Source of the DNA: Saccharopolyspora aridisoli
Lineage (GTDB): Bacteria; Actinomycetota; Actinomycetes; Mycobacteriales; Pseudonocardiaceae
Assembly (NCBI RefSeq): GCF_004348445.1
Contig: NZ_SMKV01000006.1
Coordinates: forward strand, 62,001 to 126,000
DNA length: 64,000 bases
Direction: 5' to 3'
Shown: positions 55,277-62,880 of the stretch, piece after piece
How positions within the stretch are numbered: the first letter of the stretch is position 1
Layout of the letters: every line of letters starts with the position of its first letter
Notes under the pieces: model-generated
What the model was told of the DNA's origin: nothing
The model's input: only the letters and a program-made list of their open reading frames with translations
The model's database searches: none
Translations under genes and position numbers: made by a program

Positions 55277-56101
55277 GTGGCCAGGCGTGAACTGAGCCTG
55301 CCTCCCGCCGCCGCGAACTACCTCTGCACCCGGTTCGACCTGCAGCTGCACCCCCTGCTGCGGGTCGGTTGGTTGCCGCTGGACGCCACCGAGAACGATC
55401 GCCGCGAGGCGGCCGAACTCGGTCGGCGCCAGCTCATCCAGCAGAGCCTGTTCGACGGCGACGAGCTGCACCCGTTCGTCGAAGAGGCCGTCCACCTGCT
55501 GGCCCGGCCGCCGCTGGCGATCGGGGTCGCGGTCCACGCGCGGGAGGGCGAGGACTTCAACGCGGTGCTCGTCGAGTACGGCCGCAGCACCGTACAGGCG
55601 TACCAGGCGGACGGCGAAACCCCTGACGACCTGCGAGAGATCCGAATCAAGCGGCACGAGCACGGTGGTCCGGCGGGCAACGCCATCAACCTGCTCGGCC
55701 AGGTCACCGCCGCCGAGGACGCGTCCGTGTCGATCCCCTACGCGCACCTGGAGCAGGTGACCACGCGGATGGGCGGCTCCGCGCGGACGCTGTCCTCGGC
55801 GCTGGGCTACGCCGGAGTCCGCGGTGCGCAAGCGAAAGCGCTGACGAACGCCTTCACCGCGAAGCGCAGCTTGGAAGGGCTGATCACCGTGCGCGCCTAC
55901 GACCAGAAGGTTCGACGGACGCGTTCGCTGCCGTTCAACCTGCAGTTCTTCGCCACCGAAGCCGGTTGCTACCTGGCCCAGCGCAAGCCGGGGCGCGACG
56001 GCCGCGAGTGGTACACGCTGGCGCCGGCCGACTGGCGGAAGCTCGTCGGGACGATCAACGAGATGATCCGGCTGCTCACCCGGCCGGCGGCTCGCGTCTG
56101 A
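55277..56101 (+). CDS. EspG-family ESX secretion-associated chaperone
   Basis: 274 residues of the EspG fold: VARRELSLPPAAANYLC, then RFDLQLHPLLRVGWLPLDATENDR, and a C-terminal half with TARP-like strands. EspG binds the PPE helix tip in the cytosol and delivers PE-PPE pairs to the ESX ATPase. GTG starts 3 bases after the PPE-like stop. The type VII core genes (eccB-E, mycP) are not nearby. Confidence 0.88.
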   Translation: MARRELSLPPAAANYLCTRFDLQLHPLLRVGWLPLDATENDRREAAELGRRQLIQQSLFDGDELHPFVEEAVHLLARPPLAIGVAVHAREGEDFNAVLVEYGRSTVQAYQADGETPDDLREIRIKRHEHGGPAGNAINLLGQVTAAEDASVSIPYAHLEQVTTRMGGSARTLSSALGYAGVRGAQAKALTNAFTAKRSLEGLITVRAYDQKVRRTRSLPFNLQFFATEAGCYLAQRKPGRDGREWYTLAPADWRKLVGTINEMIRLLTRPAARV

Positions 56102-56111
56102 AGAAGATGCC

Positions 56112-56137
56112 GCTGCGCCGCGTGCACGCGGCGCAGC
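56112..56137. repeat. Perfect 26-bp palindrome after espG
   Basis: GCTGCGCCGCGTG followed at once by its exact reverse complement, with no loop, 10 bases after the espG stop. It could act as a terminator cruciform/hairpin or a protein site. Confidence 0.6.
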
Positions 56138-56224
56138 CGCGAGCCGTGCAGCCCACCTGCGCAGCGACGCGCTGACACCCGCACCTCCGAGCAGAACGAG
56201 CGCAGGGAACGGATCCGCAGACGT

Positions 56225-56265
56225 GAAGAGGGGCTGACCTCCTTGGAGAAGATCAGCCCCTCTTC
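56225..56265. terminator. Bidirectional terminator between espG and rnj
   Basis: A perfect 13-bp stem, GAAGAGGGGCTGA and its complement, with a 15-base loop. Confidence 0.75.
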
Positions 56266-56310
56266 GACGGTGCTAAGTCGGCTCGCCTTCGGTGCTGCGA
56301 AGGTGGGAAC

Positions 56311-56342
56311 CGGGTGGCCCGGGAGGATTCCCGAGCCACCCG
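56311..56342 (-). terminator. Terminator of the dapA-rnj unit
   Basis: A 14-bp stem with one mismatch (CGGGTGGCCCGGGA / TCCCGAGCCACCCG) and a GGAT loop, 14 bases after the rnj stop. Confidence 0.75.
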
Positions 56343-56356
56343 TTCGAGCTACGAGA

Positions 56357-58081
56357 TCAGGACCCGAGCGGGAGGACGTTCGGCACGATCATCGGGCGGC
56401 GGCGGTACTTCTCGGCCACCCAGCGGCCCACGACCCGACGCACCGACTGCGCGATGCGGTGCGTGTCGGTGATGCCCTCGGCCTCGGTGCGCGCCAGCTC
56501 CATCTCCACCAGCGGCACCACTTCGTCCAACGCCTTCGGGTCGTCCGAGAAACCGCGGCCGGAGATCGTCGGCGACGAGACCGCGCGCCCGTTCGTGGCG
56601 TCCACCGCGACCGTGATCGCGATGAAACCGCCCTCGCCCAGCACCAACCGGTCCGACAGCGTCGATTCACCGACGTCGCCCACCGACAGGCCGTCGACGT
56701 AGACGTGACCGACCTCGACACGGCCCGCGATGCTCGCGATGCCGTCCACCATGTCGACCACCACGCCGTCCTCGGCGATGACCACGCGATCAGCGGGAAC
56801 ACCCGTCAACCGGGCCAGCTCGGCGTTCGCGCGCAGGTGGCGCCACTCTCCGTGCACCGGCATCACGTTGCTCGGGCGCACCGCGTTGTACAGGTACAGC
56901 AGCTCACCGGCGGAGGCGTGACCGGAGACGTGGACCTTCGCGTGGCCCTGGTGCACCACCTGGGCGCCCAGCCGGACCAGGCCGTTGACCACTCCGAACA
57001 CGGCCGTCTCGTTGCCCGGGATCAGCGAGCTCGCCAGCACGACCGTGTCACCGGCGCGGATGCTGATCTGCCGGTGCTCGCCTCGCGCCATCCGCGACAG
57101 CGCCGACAGCGGCTCGCCCTGCGAACCCGTCGAGACGAACGCGACCTCGGTCTCCGGCATCTCCAGCGCCTGGTCCAGGTCGACGAGCAGGCCCTCCGGC
57201 ACGTCGAGCATGCCCAGATCGGCGGCGATGCCCATGTTGCGCACCATCGACCGGCCCACGAAGCAGACCTTGCGACCGTGCGACTGGGCGACCTCCAGCA
57301 CCTGCTGCACGCGGTGCACGTGGCTGGCGAAGCAGGCCACGATGACCCGCTGCGTCGCGTTGCCGATCACCCGGTCCAGCACCGGGCCGATCTCGCGCTC
57401 CGGCGTGACGAAGCCCGGCACCTCGGCGTTGGTGGAGTCGACCAGGAACAGGTCCACGCCCTCGTCGCCCAGCCGGGAGAACCCCGCCAAGTCGGTCAGC
57501 CGGTTGTCCAGCGGCAACTGGTCCAGCTTGATGTCACCGGTGTGCAGCACGACACCTGCGGGCGTGCGGATGGCCACCGCAAGCGCGTCCGGGATCGAGT
57601 GGTTGACCGCGAAGAACTCCAGGTCGAAGGCACCATGTGCGCTGCGCTGGCCCTCGGCGACCTCGATCAGCTGCGGGCTCAGCCGGTGCTCGCGGCACTT
57701 GGCCGCCAACAGCGCCAGCGTGAACTTCGAGCCGACCACCGGCAGGTCCGGCCGCAGCCGCAGCAGGAACGGGACCGCACCGATGTGGTCCTCGTGGCCG
57801 TGCGTGAGGACCAGGGCCTCGATGTCGTCCAGCCGGTCCTCGATCGCGCCGAAGTCCGGCAGGATCAGGTCCACGCCGGGCTGGTCGTCCTCAGGGAACA
57901 GCACGCCGCAGTCGACGATCAGCAGCCGGCCCTCGTACTCGAAGACCGTCATGTTCCGGCCGACCTCGCCGATGCCACCGAGCGCGACGACCCTGAGACC
58001 ACCTTCGGCCAACGGGCGTGGTGGTGCCGACGAAGTCGGCGTCACCGGGTGGTACTCGGTGGCTGTCGCCTGTGCGCTCAA
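56357..58081 (-). CDS. rnj: Ribonuclease J
   Basis: 574-residue metallo-beta-lactamase/beta-CASP ribonuclease with endonuclease and 5'-3' exonuclease activity in mRNA decay and rRNA processing. The metal site is LTHGHEDHIGAVPF, with HTGDIKLD, STGSQGEP and HASAGELLYL further on. TTG at 58081 (reading LSAQATATEYHP) is chosen because GAGGTGA lies 7 bases upstream and it starts 7 bases after the dapA stop. It is paired with dapA as in mycobacteria. Confidence 0.96.
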   Translation of the reverse strand: MSAQATATEYHPVTPTSSAPPRPLAEGGLRVVALGGIGEVGRNMTVFEYEGRLLIVDCGVLFPEDDQPGVDLILPDFGAIEDRLDDIEALVLTHGHEDHIGAVPFLLRLRPDLPVVGSKFTLALLAAKCREHRLSPQLIEVAEGQRSAHGAFDLEFFAVNHSIPDALAVAIRTPAGVVLHTGDIKLDQLPLDNRLTDLAGFSRLGDEGVDLFLVDSTNAEVPGFVTPEREIGPVLDRVIGNATQRVIVACFASHVHRVQQVLEVAQSHGRKVCFVGRSMVRNMGIAADLGMLDVPEGLLVDLDQALEMPETEVAFVSTGSQGEPLSALSRMARGEHRQISIRAGDTVVLASSLIPGNETAVFGVVNGLVRLGAQVVHQGHAKVHVSGHASAGELLYLYNAVRPSNVMPVHGEWRHLRANAELARLTGVPADRVVIAEDGVVVDMVDGIASIAGRVEVGHVYVDGLSVGDVGESTLSDRLVLGEGGFIAITVAVDATNGRAVSSPTISGRGFSDDPKALDEVVPLVEMELARTEAEGITDTHRIAQSVRRVVGRWVAEKYRRRPMIVPNVLPLGS

Positions 58082-58088
58082 CGCTGTG

Positions 58089-59021
58089 TCACCTCTGTGC
58101 TGCGTCCGGGTTGACCAATACCAAACCAGCATCCCACAGGTCACTGGTGATCAACCGCACCTGCTCCTCGGTGGCGGCCGGGAGCGGCAGCCTCGGCTGC
58201 CCCGTTTCGTAGCCGCACAGCCGCAGAGCCGTCTTGGCGAAGATGACGCCACCGACGAAGTTCATCGACCGGTAGACCGGGAGGAGTCCCTTGTGGACTT
58301 CCAGGGCGCCTGAGACATCGCCGGATTCGTAGGCGTCGAGCATCTTGCGAAGCCGGTCGCCGACCACGTGGCCGATCACGCTGACGAAGCCGACCGCACC
58401 CACCGACAGCCACGGCAGGTTCAGCGGGTCCTCACCGGAGTAGTAGGCCAGACCCGCGTCGTTCATCGCCTCGCTGCCCGCCCACAGGTCGTGCTTGGAG
58501 TCCTTGACCGCGACGATCTGCGGGTGCTCGGCCAGCCGCTTGAGGGTGTCGACCTGGATCGGCACCACGCTGCGCGGTGGGATGTCGTAGAGCATCACCG
58601 GCAGGTCGGTGGCGTCGGCGACGGTCCAGAAGTGCTGGTAGAGGCCTTCCTGCGGCGGCCGGGAGTAGTAGGGGGTCACGACCAGCAGGCCGTGCGCACC
58701 GGCCTTCTCGGCGGAGCGCGCCAGCTCCACGGAGTGCTCGGTGTTGTTCGTGCCGGCACCGGCGACGACGGTCGCCCGGTCGCCCACGGCCTCGACCACC
58801 GCGCGCAGGAGCTGTTCCTTCTCCTGGTCGGTGGTGGTGGGGCTCTCACCGGTGGTGCCGTTGACGACCAACCCGTCGTTGCCGACGTTGTCGACCAGGT
58901 AAGCGGCGAGCTCCTGCGCCACTTTCAGGTCGACCTTCCCGTCTTCGTCGAACGGCGTGACCATGGCGGTCAGGACGCGGCCGAACGGGCGGCCCGGAAT
59001 GGCGGTGGGGCAGTCGGTCAT
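58089..59021 (-). CDS. dapA: 4-hydroxy-tetrahydrodipicolinate synthase DapA
   Basis: 310-residue TIM-barrel aldolase condensing aspartate semialdehyde and pyruvate, first committed step to lysine and the DAP used by MurE. The Schiff-base Lys is in IVAVKDSKHD. NGTTGESPTT and the Tyr in VVTPYYSRPPQEG are conserved. ATG at 59021. In operon with rnj. Confidence 0.97.
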   Translation of the reverse strand: MTDCPTAIPGRPFGRVLTAMVTPFDEDGKVDLKVAQELAAYLVDNVGNDGLVVNGTTGESPTTTDQEKEQLLRAVVEAVGDRATVVAGAGTNNTEHSVELARSAEKAGAHGLLVVTPYYSRPPQEGLYQHFWTVADATDLPVMLYDIPPRSVVPIQVDTLKRLAEHPQIVAVKDSKHDLWAGSEAMNDAGLAYYSGEDPLNLPWLSVGAVGFVSVIGHVVGDRLRKMLDAYESGDVSGALEVHKGLLPVYRSMNFVGGVIFAKTALRLCGYETGQPRLPLPAATEEQVRLITSDLWDAGLVLVNPDAAQR

Positions 59022-59157
59022 GGTCCTGACGCTACCTGGTCAGGGACCTGCTGAAGACAGCCGGACCGAGCTGAACCGAGCCCGCCGGAAAGGCGTTGCC
59101 GACGGGCTCGAAAGGCCGTGCTTCTTTCGGTTCAGCGGTGCTGCAACGAGCAGTTCT

Positions 59158-59784
59158 TCAGAACGAGCGGCGCAGGTCCTGCATGGCCATGACGTCGGCC
59201 TCGTTGCCCTCGAAGGTGACCTTGGTTTCACGGCGACCGAACGCCTGCAGGAGCAGCTCGCTCGGCTCGCCGATGATGCGCACCGTGCGCGGACCGCGCT
59301 TGGCCTGGATCTCGGTGCCGTCGGTGCGGCGGAGCACCACGCCCACCGGGCTGCGGCCGTAGAACATCCTCGCGACGCGGCCCAGCGACTTCCACAGGGC
59401 CTCATCGCGCGTCTCGTCGGACGGGCGCGGCTGCCAGCCCTGCTGCGCGCGGCGCACGTCCTCGTGGTGCACGAAGAACTCGGCCGCGTTGACCGTCTCG
59501 TCGACCCCACCGATGCTCAACGGGTTCCACTTGGGCGGCCCCTGCCGCACCTGGTCGACCAGCTCCGGCCAGGCCAGCTCGCGCAGCTCCTGCTCAGCGC
59601 GCTCACCGCGCTCGGCCAGCGCCTTGATCAGCCGGCCCGCCAGCGCGTCCGGACGGCGTTCGCGCACCACCAGGTGCACCGCGAGGCCCCTGGTCGTCCA
59701 CCCCTTGCACAGCGTCGGCGCGTCCGGGCCGACTTGCTCGAACAGCTCGCACAACAGCTGGCGTTCTTCGCTGGCGACACCCAT
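59158..59784 (-). CDS. TIGR03085 family (DinB-like) metal-binding protein
   Basis: 208 residues, beginning MGVASEERQLLCELFEQVGPDAPTLCKGWTTRGLAVHLVVRERRPDAL and containing NAAEFFVHHEDVRRAQQGW. The His residues of HLVVRERR and EFFVHHEDV are typical of the DinB/MDMPI fold that binds a divalent metal. Possibly a mycothiol-dependent enzyme family (inference). It lies between thyX and dapA. ATG at 59784. Confidence 0.88.
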   Translation of the reverse strand: MGVASEERQLLCELFEQVGPDAPTLCKGWTTRGLAVHLVVRERRPDALAGRLIKALAERGERAEQELRELAWPELVDQVRQGPPKWNPLSIGGVDETVNAAEFFVHHEDVRRAQQGWQPRPSDETRDEALWKSLGRVARMFYGRSPVGVVLRRTDGTEIQAKRGPRTVRIIGEPSELLLQAFGRRETKVTFEGNEADVMAMQDLRRSF

Positions 59785-60127
59785 GGCGCCCACTCTAGAC
59801 GTCGATCTTCCCGAGCGTCGGACGCGTCGACGATCGAGACGAAAGCGGCACCCGCGGTACTTCCGCGGATGCCGCTTCCCGAGTTGCACAGGCGCGAGCG
59901 GCACAGCCGCGAGCAGTGAGAGCTGCTCTCGCAGCCGCACCGCCGCGGGTTCTGACACTCCTGGCGAGTACGCCGAGACGCCGTGCTGGCACGCATCACC
60001 CGCCGTGCTGGCACGCATCACCCGCCGTGCTGGCACGTAGCAGGAGTGGAGCAGGGAGCCAGGAGGTGTGCCAGGTTCCGCTACCCGCCCCGCCGAGCAG
60101 AGCGACCACGGATCGGGAGGGCGATCG
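59785..60127. other. Structured, repeat-rich intergenic region between thyX and TIGR03085 gene
   Basis: 343 bases without a gene. It contains several inverted repeats (for example CCGCGG-N5-CCGCGG near 59850 and a GCGAGCAG...CTGCTC hairpin near 59910), a fragment similar to repeat copy A (59936-59970), and a 22-bp tandem repeat at 59979-60044. Confidence 0.5.
59979..60044. repeat. 22-bp tandem repeat, 2.7 copies
   Basis: Two identical 22-base units (59979-60000 and 60001-60022) and a third that diverges after 15 bases. Each unit contains the near-palindrome CGTGCTGGCACG. It is not a CRISPR array because there are no spacers. Confidence 0.85.
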
Positions 60128-60880
60128 TCAGCCTTCGGTGACGAAGGGGCTGGAGGCCACCTCCGTGCCGTCCTTGAGCGTGGTGATCTCGAAGTCGCTG
60201 AAGACGTTCGGCGCGGCCTTCTGCAGCTGCTTCAGGCACTCCACGGCCAGGCCGCGGATCTCGACGTCGGCGTGCTCGGAGGCGCGCATCGCGACGAAGT
60301 GCCGCCAGGCGCGGTAGTTGCCGCTGACCACGATGCGGGTCTCGGTGGCGTTGGGCAGCACCGAGCGGGCCGCCTGCCGGGCCTGCTTGCGGCGCAGCGT
60401 CATCTTCGGCTCGTCGGCGAACTTCTCCTCCAGCGCCGCCAGCAGATCGCTGTAGGCCTGCACGCTCGCCTCGGCGGCCTGCACGAACTTCTCGTGCAGC
60501 TCCGGGTCCTCGGCGATGACGTCGGGCTCGACCATCGCCGCGTCCCGCTCGGGGACGTAGCGCTGCGAGAGCTGCGAGTAGGAGAAGTGCCGGTGGCGGA
60601 TCAGCTCGTGGGTCAACGAGCGGGACATCCCGGTCAGGTAGAACGACACCGACCCGTGCTCCAGCACGGACAGGTGACCCACCTCCAGGATGTGCTTGAG
60701 GTACCCGGCGTTGGTGGCGGTCGCCGGGTTCGGCTTGCGCCACGACTGGTAGCACGCACGACCGGCGAACTCGGCCAGCGCCTGCCCACCGTCGGCGTCG
60801 GTCGACCAGTCCACGTCTTCCGGCGGGAAGAACTCGGTCTTGCCGATCAGCTGCACTTTCGGCCGCACGATCTCGGTCAC
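60128..60880 (-). CDS. thyX: FAD-dependent thymidylate synthase ThyX
   Basis: 250 residues. The ThyX motif is [15 protein letters not shown] (form of RHRxxSxxxxSxRY), with [19 protein letters not shown] and [14 protein letters not shown]. It makes dTMP from dUMP using FAD, NADPH and methylene-THF. GTG at 60880 ([13 protein letters not shown]) has AAGGGG about 11 bases upstream; an ATG 13 codons earlier is possible. Confidence 0.97.
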   Translation of the reverse strand: MTEIVRPKVQLIGKTEFFPPEDVDWSTDADGGQALAEFAGRACYQSWRKPNPATATNAGYLKHILEVGHLSVLEHGSVSFYLTGMSRSLTHELIRHRHFSYSQLSQRYVPERDAAMVEPDVIAEDPELHEKFVQAAEASVQAYSDLLAALEEKFADEPKMTLRRKQARQAARSVLPNATETRIVVSGNYRAWRHFVAMRASEHADVEIRGLAVECLKQLQKAAPNVFSDFEITTLKDGTEVASSPFVTEG

Positions 60881-60985
60881 GACGGGCGTGCCCCTTTCCT
60901 GCTTCTCACGACTCCCCATGTTGCTCGAAAGCCTAACCGGCTGGCCCGACGAGATCGCCTGACGCCAGTTGACACCATCGAGTGC

Positions 60986-61014
60986 TTGCATGGCGTCACA
61001 GGTGCCGCCATAGT
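60986..61014 (+). promoter_or_regulatory. Promoter of the ribbon-helix-helix gene, leaderless
   Basis: TTGCAT (60986-60991), a 17-base spacer and CATAGT (61009-61014); the ATG lies 7 bases after the -10. There is no Shine-Dalgarno, so a leaderless mRNA is expected. Confidence 0.6.
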
Positions 61015-61020
61015 GGTGTC

Positions 61021-61638
61021 ATGGACTTGAACCCGTACATCGACCAGCTTCGCGAAGACCTGACCTCCGCCGCTGCCGCCGGCGACGACCAGACGCGGCA
61101 GACGGCGGCGGTGCTGTCCGGCGCGATCGAACCGGCCGCACGGCTGGCGATCATGAACGCACTGTCCGACCTGGCGGCCGAGGTCACGACGAACCTCGAC
61201 GGCCAGGTCGTGGACCTCCGACTGGACGGCCGCGACGTCCGCGTCGTGGTCAGCGGTGGCGGCAGCCCGTCGCACACCGCGGACGACACCGAACCACCCC
61301 CGCCTCCGCCGCCCAGCGGCGACAGCGGCGACATCAGCCGCATCACCCTGCGGCTGGTGGAGGAGATCAAGTCCCAGGCGGAGCAGGCCGCGTCCGCCCA
61401 GGGCGTGTCGCTGAACACCTTCGTCGCGCAGGCCGTTCAGGGCGCGCTGCGCGGTGGCGGACGCGGCGGCCCGTGGGACAGGCCGCGTCGCGGACGCGGA
61501 GGGCACGGCCACGGCGGGCACGGGCGTGGTCGCGTCGGGCCGTGGGACGGGCCCGGCTTCGGCGGCGGGCCCGGCTTCGGCGGCGGGCCCGGTGGCGAAG
61601 GCGGTGGCTCCCGCGTTCGCGGCTGGGTGCAGGGCTGA
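61021..61638 (+). CDS. HicB/ribbon-helix-helix-like DNA-binding protein
   Basis: 205 residues. The N-terminal domain (about 1-80, MDLNPYIDQLREDLTSAAAAGD) is followed by a Pro run, an RHH-like segment (ISRITLRLVEEIKSQAEQAASAQGVSLNTFVAQAVQGAL, about 100-140) and a Gly/Arg/His-rich tail. It is common in Actinobacteria, where it is annotated as HicB-like antitoxin, although no HicA toxin is adjacent. It pairs with the DUF4097 gene 30 bases downstream, which it may regulate (inference). Confidence 0.82.
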   Translation: MDLNPYIDQLREDLTSAAAAGDDQTRQTAAVLSGAIEPAARLAIMNALSDLAAEVTTNLDGQVVDLRLDGRDVRVVVSGGGSPSHTADDTEPPPPPPPSGDSGDISRITLRLVEEIKSQAEQAASAQGVSLNTFVAQAVQGALRGGGRGGPWDRPRRGRGGHGHGGHGRGRVGPWDGPGFGGGPGFGGGPGGEGGGSRVRGWVQG

Positions 61639-61668
61639 TCCGGCCACATGGCGGAAGGGCGAGATGAG

Positions 61669-62637
61669 ATGACCGACAACAACGACGAACCCGACCTCGA
61701 CCAGGAGTGGTCCGAGGCCGAGGAAGAACTGACGGATCTGCTGCGCAGCCAGGACTTCGACTCCGACGCTCCGATCCGCATCGACATCGGCAACAACCGC
61801 GGCTCGGTCGTGGTCGAGCTGACCGACACGGCGATGACACACGTCGAGGTCCGGCACGACCCGAGCGCGGGCGGGCAGGACTGGCAGAACGGGCTGTCCG
61901 GTTTGCTGAGCTGGGTCACCGAACAGTTCGGCACGCAGGGCGGCCGCGGCGGTCTCGACCTGGGCAACCTGCCGCGCGAGCCGATCATCGAGGCCGTGCG
62001 CCGCACGCGCATCGACATGTCCAGCGGCCGGCTGGTCGTGCGGGCCCCGTCGAACGCACCGCTGCGCGGAGTTCCACTCGCGGTGCGGGTCACCGCGCCG
62101 CTGGGCTCCGAGGTCGGCGTGCAGAGCGGGTCCGCCGAGGTCGCCGTGTCTGGTGCTGCCGGGAAGGTCAACGTGCAGGCCGGGACGGGAACCGTCTCGA
62201 TCGAGGAGGCCACCGACCGGGCCACCGTGCGCAGCGGCTCCGGACACCTCCGGCTGGGCGCCATGCGGGGCGGCGTGCACGCGCGCTCCGGGCGCGGTGA
62301 TGTCGAGGTCGGCGTCATCGAGGCGCCGTCCTCGGTGGCCAACGGGTCCGGTGCCGTCTGGCTCGGCGAGGTCTCCGCCGACGTGCTGGTGCGCAGCGGC
62401 AGCGGTGACATCACCCTGGCCGACGCGGTCGACGGGCAGATCGAGCTGATCACCGGGTCCGGTGAGCTGCAGGTGTCGGTCCACCGCGGCACGAGCGCCG
62501 AGGTCGACCTGACCTCGTCCACCGGTGCCGCTCGCAGCGATCTGGACGTCGCTGATCAGCGACCGGAGACCGAGCCAACGCTGCGCATCTTCGGCCGCAC
62601 GGGCAGCGGCGACGCCGTGCTCACCACCGCCAGCTGA
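61669..62637 (+). CDS. DUF4097 family beta-strand repeat protein
   Basis: 322 residues. An acidic N-terminus is followed by a right-handed beta-helix-like series of short repeats of the type V..GSG.L....G..V...SG.V (about 150-300). No signal peptide is seen. ATG at 61669 is chosen because GAAGGG precedes it; an ATG at 61648 has no ribosome site. Function unknown; co-occurs with the RHH gene. Confidence 0.88.
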   Translation: MTDNNDEPDLDQEWSEAEEELTDLLRSQDFDSDAPIRIDIGNNRGSVVVELTDTAMTHVEVRHDPSAGGQDWQNGLSGLLSWVTEQFGTQGGRGGLDLGNLPREPIIEAVRRTRIDMSSGRLVVRAPSNAPLRGVPLAVRVTAPLGSEVGVQSGSAEVAVSGAAGKVNVQAGTGTVSIEEATDRATVRSGSGHLRLGAMRGGVHARSGRGDVEVGVIEAPSSVANGSGAVWLGEVSADVLVRSGSGDITLADAVDGQIELITGSGELQVSVHRGTSAEVDLTSSTGAARSDLDVADQRPETEPTLRIFGRTGSGDAVLTTAS

Positions 62638-62677
62638 CGGAGTGGGACGGGTTTGCTTGGCAGCGCCGGTAGCGGAG

Positions 62678-62760
62678 GCTGAGTCCTACACCGGAACAGC
62701 GCCTGAGCTAAGGGCGTTTTTGAACGCGGCGAAGCCGCTGTCTCAGGTGTGGGACTCAGC
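62678..62760. repeat. Long imperfect inverted repeat
   Basis: Arms of about 24 bases (62678-62701 and 62736-62760) are almost complementary; GCTGAGTCC-ACACC is shared with one substitution. They enclose 34 bases with a smaller GCG-TTTTTGAA-CGC hairpin. It lies after the DUF4097 gene and next to repeat copy B. Confidence 0.65.
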
Positions 62761-62880
62761 TCGCACCGCGGGTTCCTCAACGGCTTCGTGGCGAGCACGC
62801 CGCAAGACGTACTCGAGGAGTGATGCGCGGAGTTCACGGAGCCGCTGCGCTTCCCCCTTCGGGGTTTCCGGCACCCTCAC
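62759..62880. repeat. Intergenic repeat copy B
   Basis: Similar to 14936-15060 (shared CGGCTTCGTGGCGAG preceded by CACCGC-GGGT, and GGAGCCGCTG further on). Its right part overlaps the 3' end of the YcaQ-like gene and may have supplied its last codons. Confidence 0.45.

Noticed and set aside
59979-60044. CRISPR array
   Set aside because: The units are directly adjacent with no spacers, and no cas genes are in the window.
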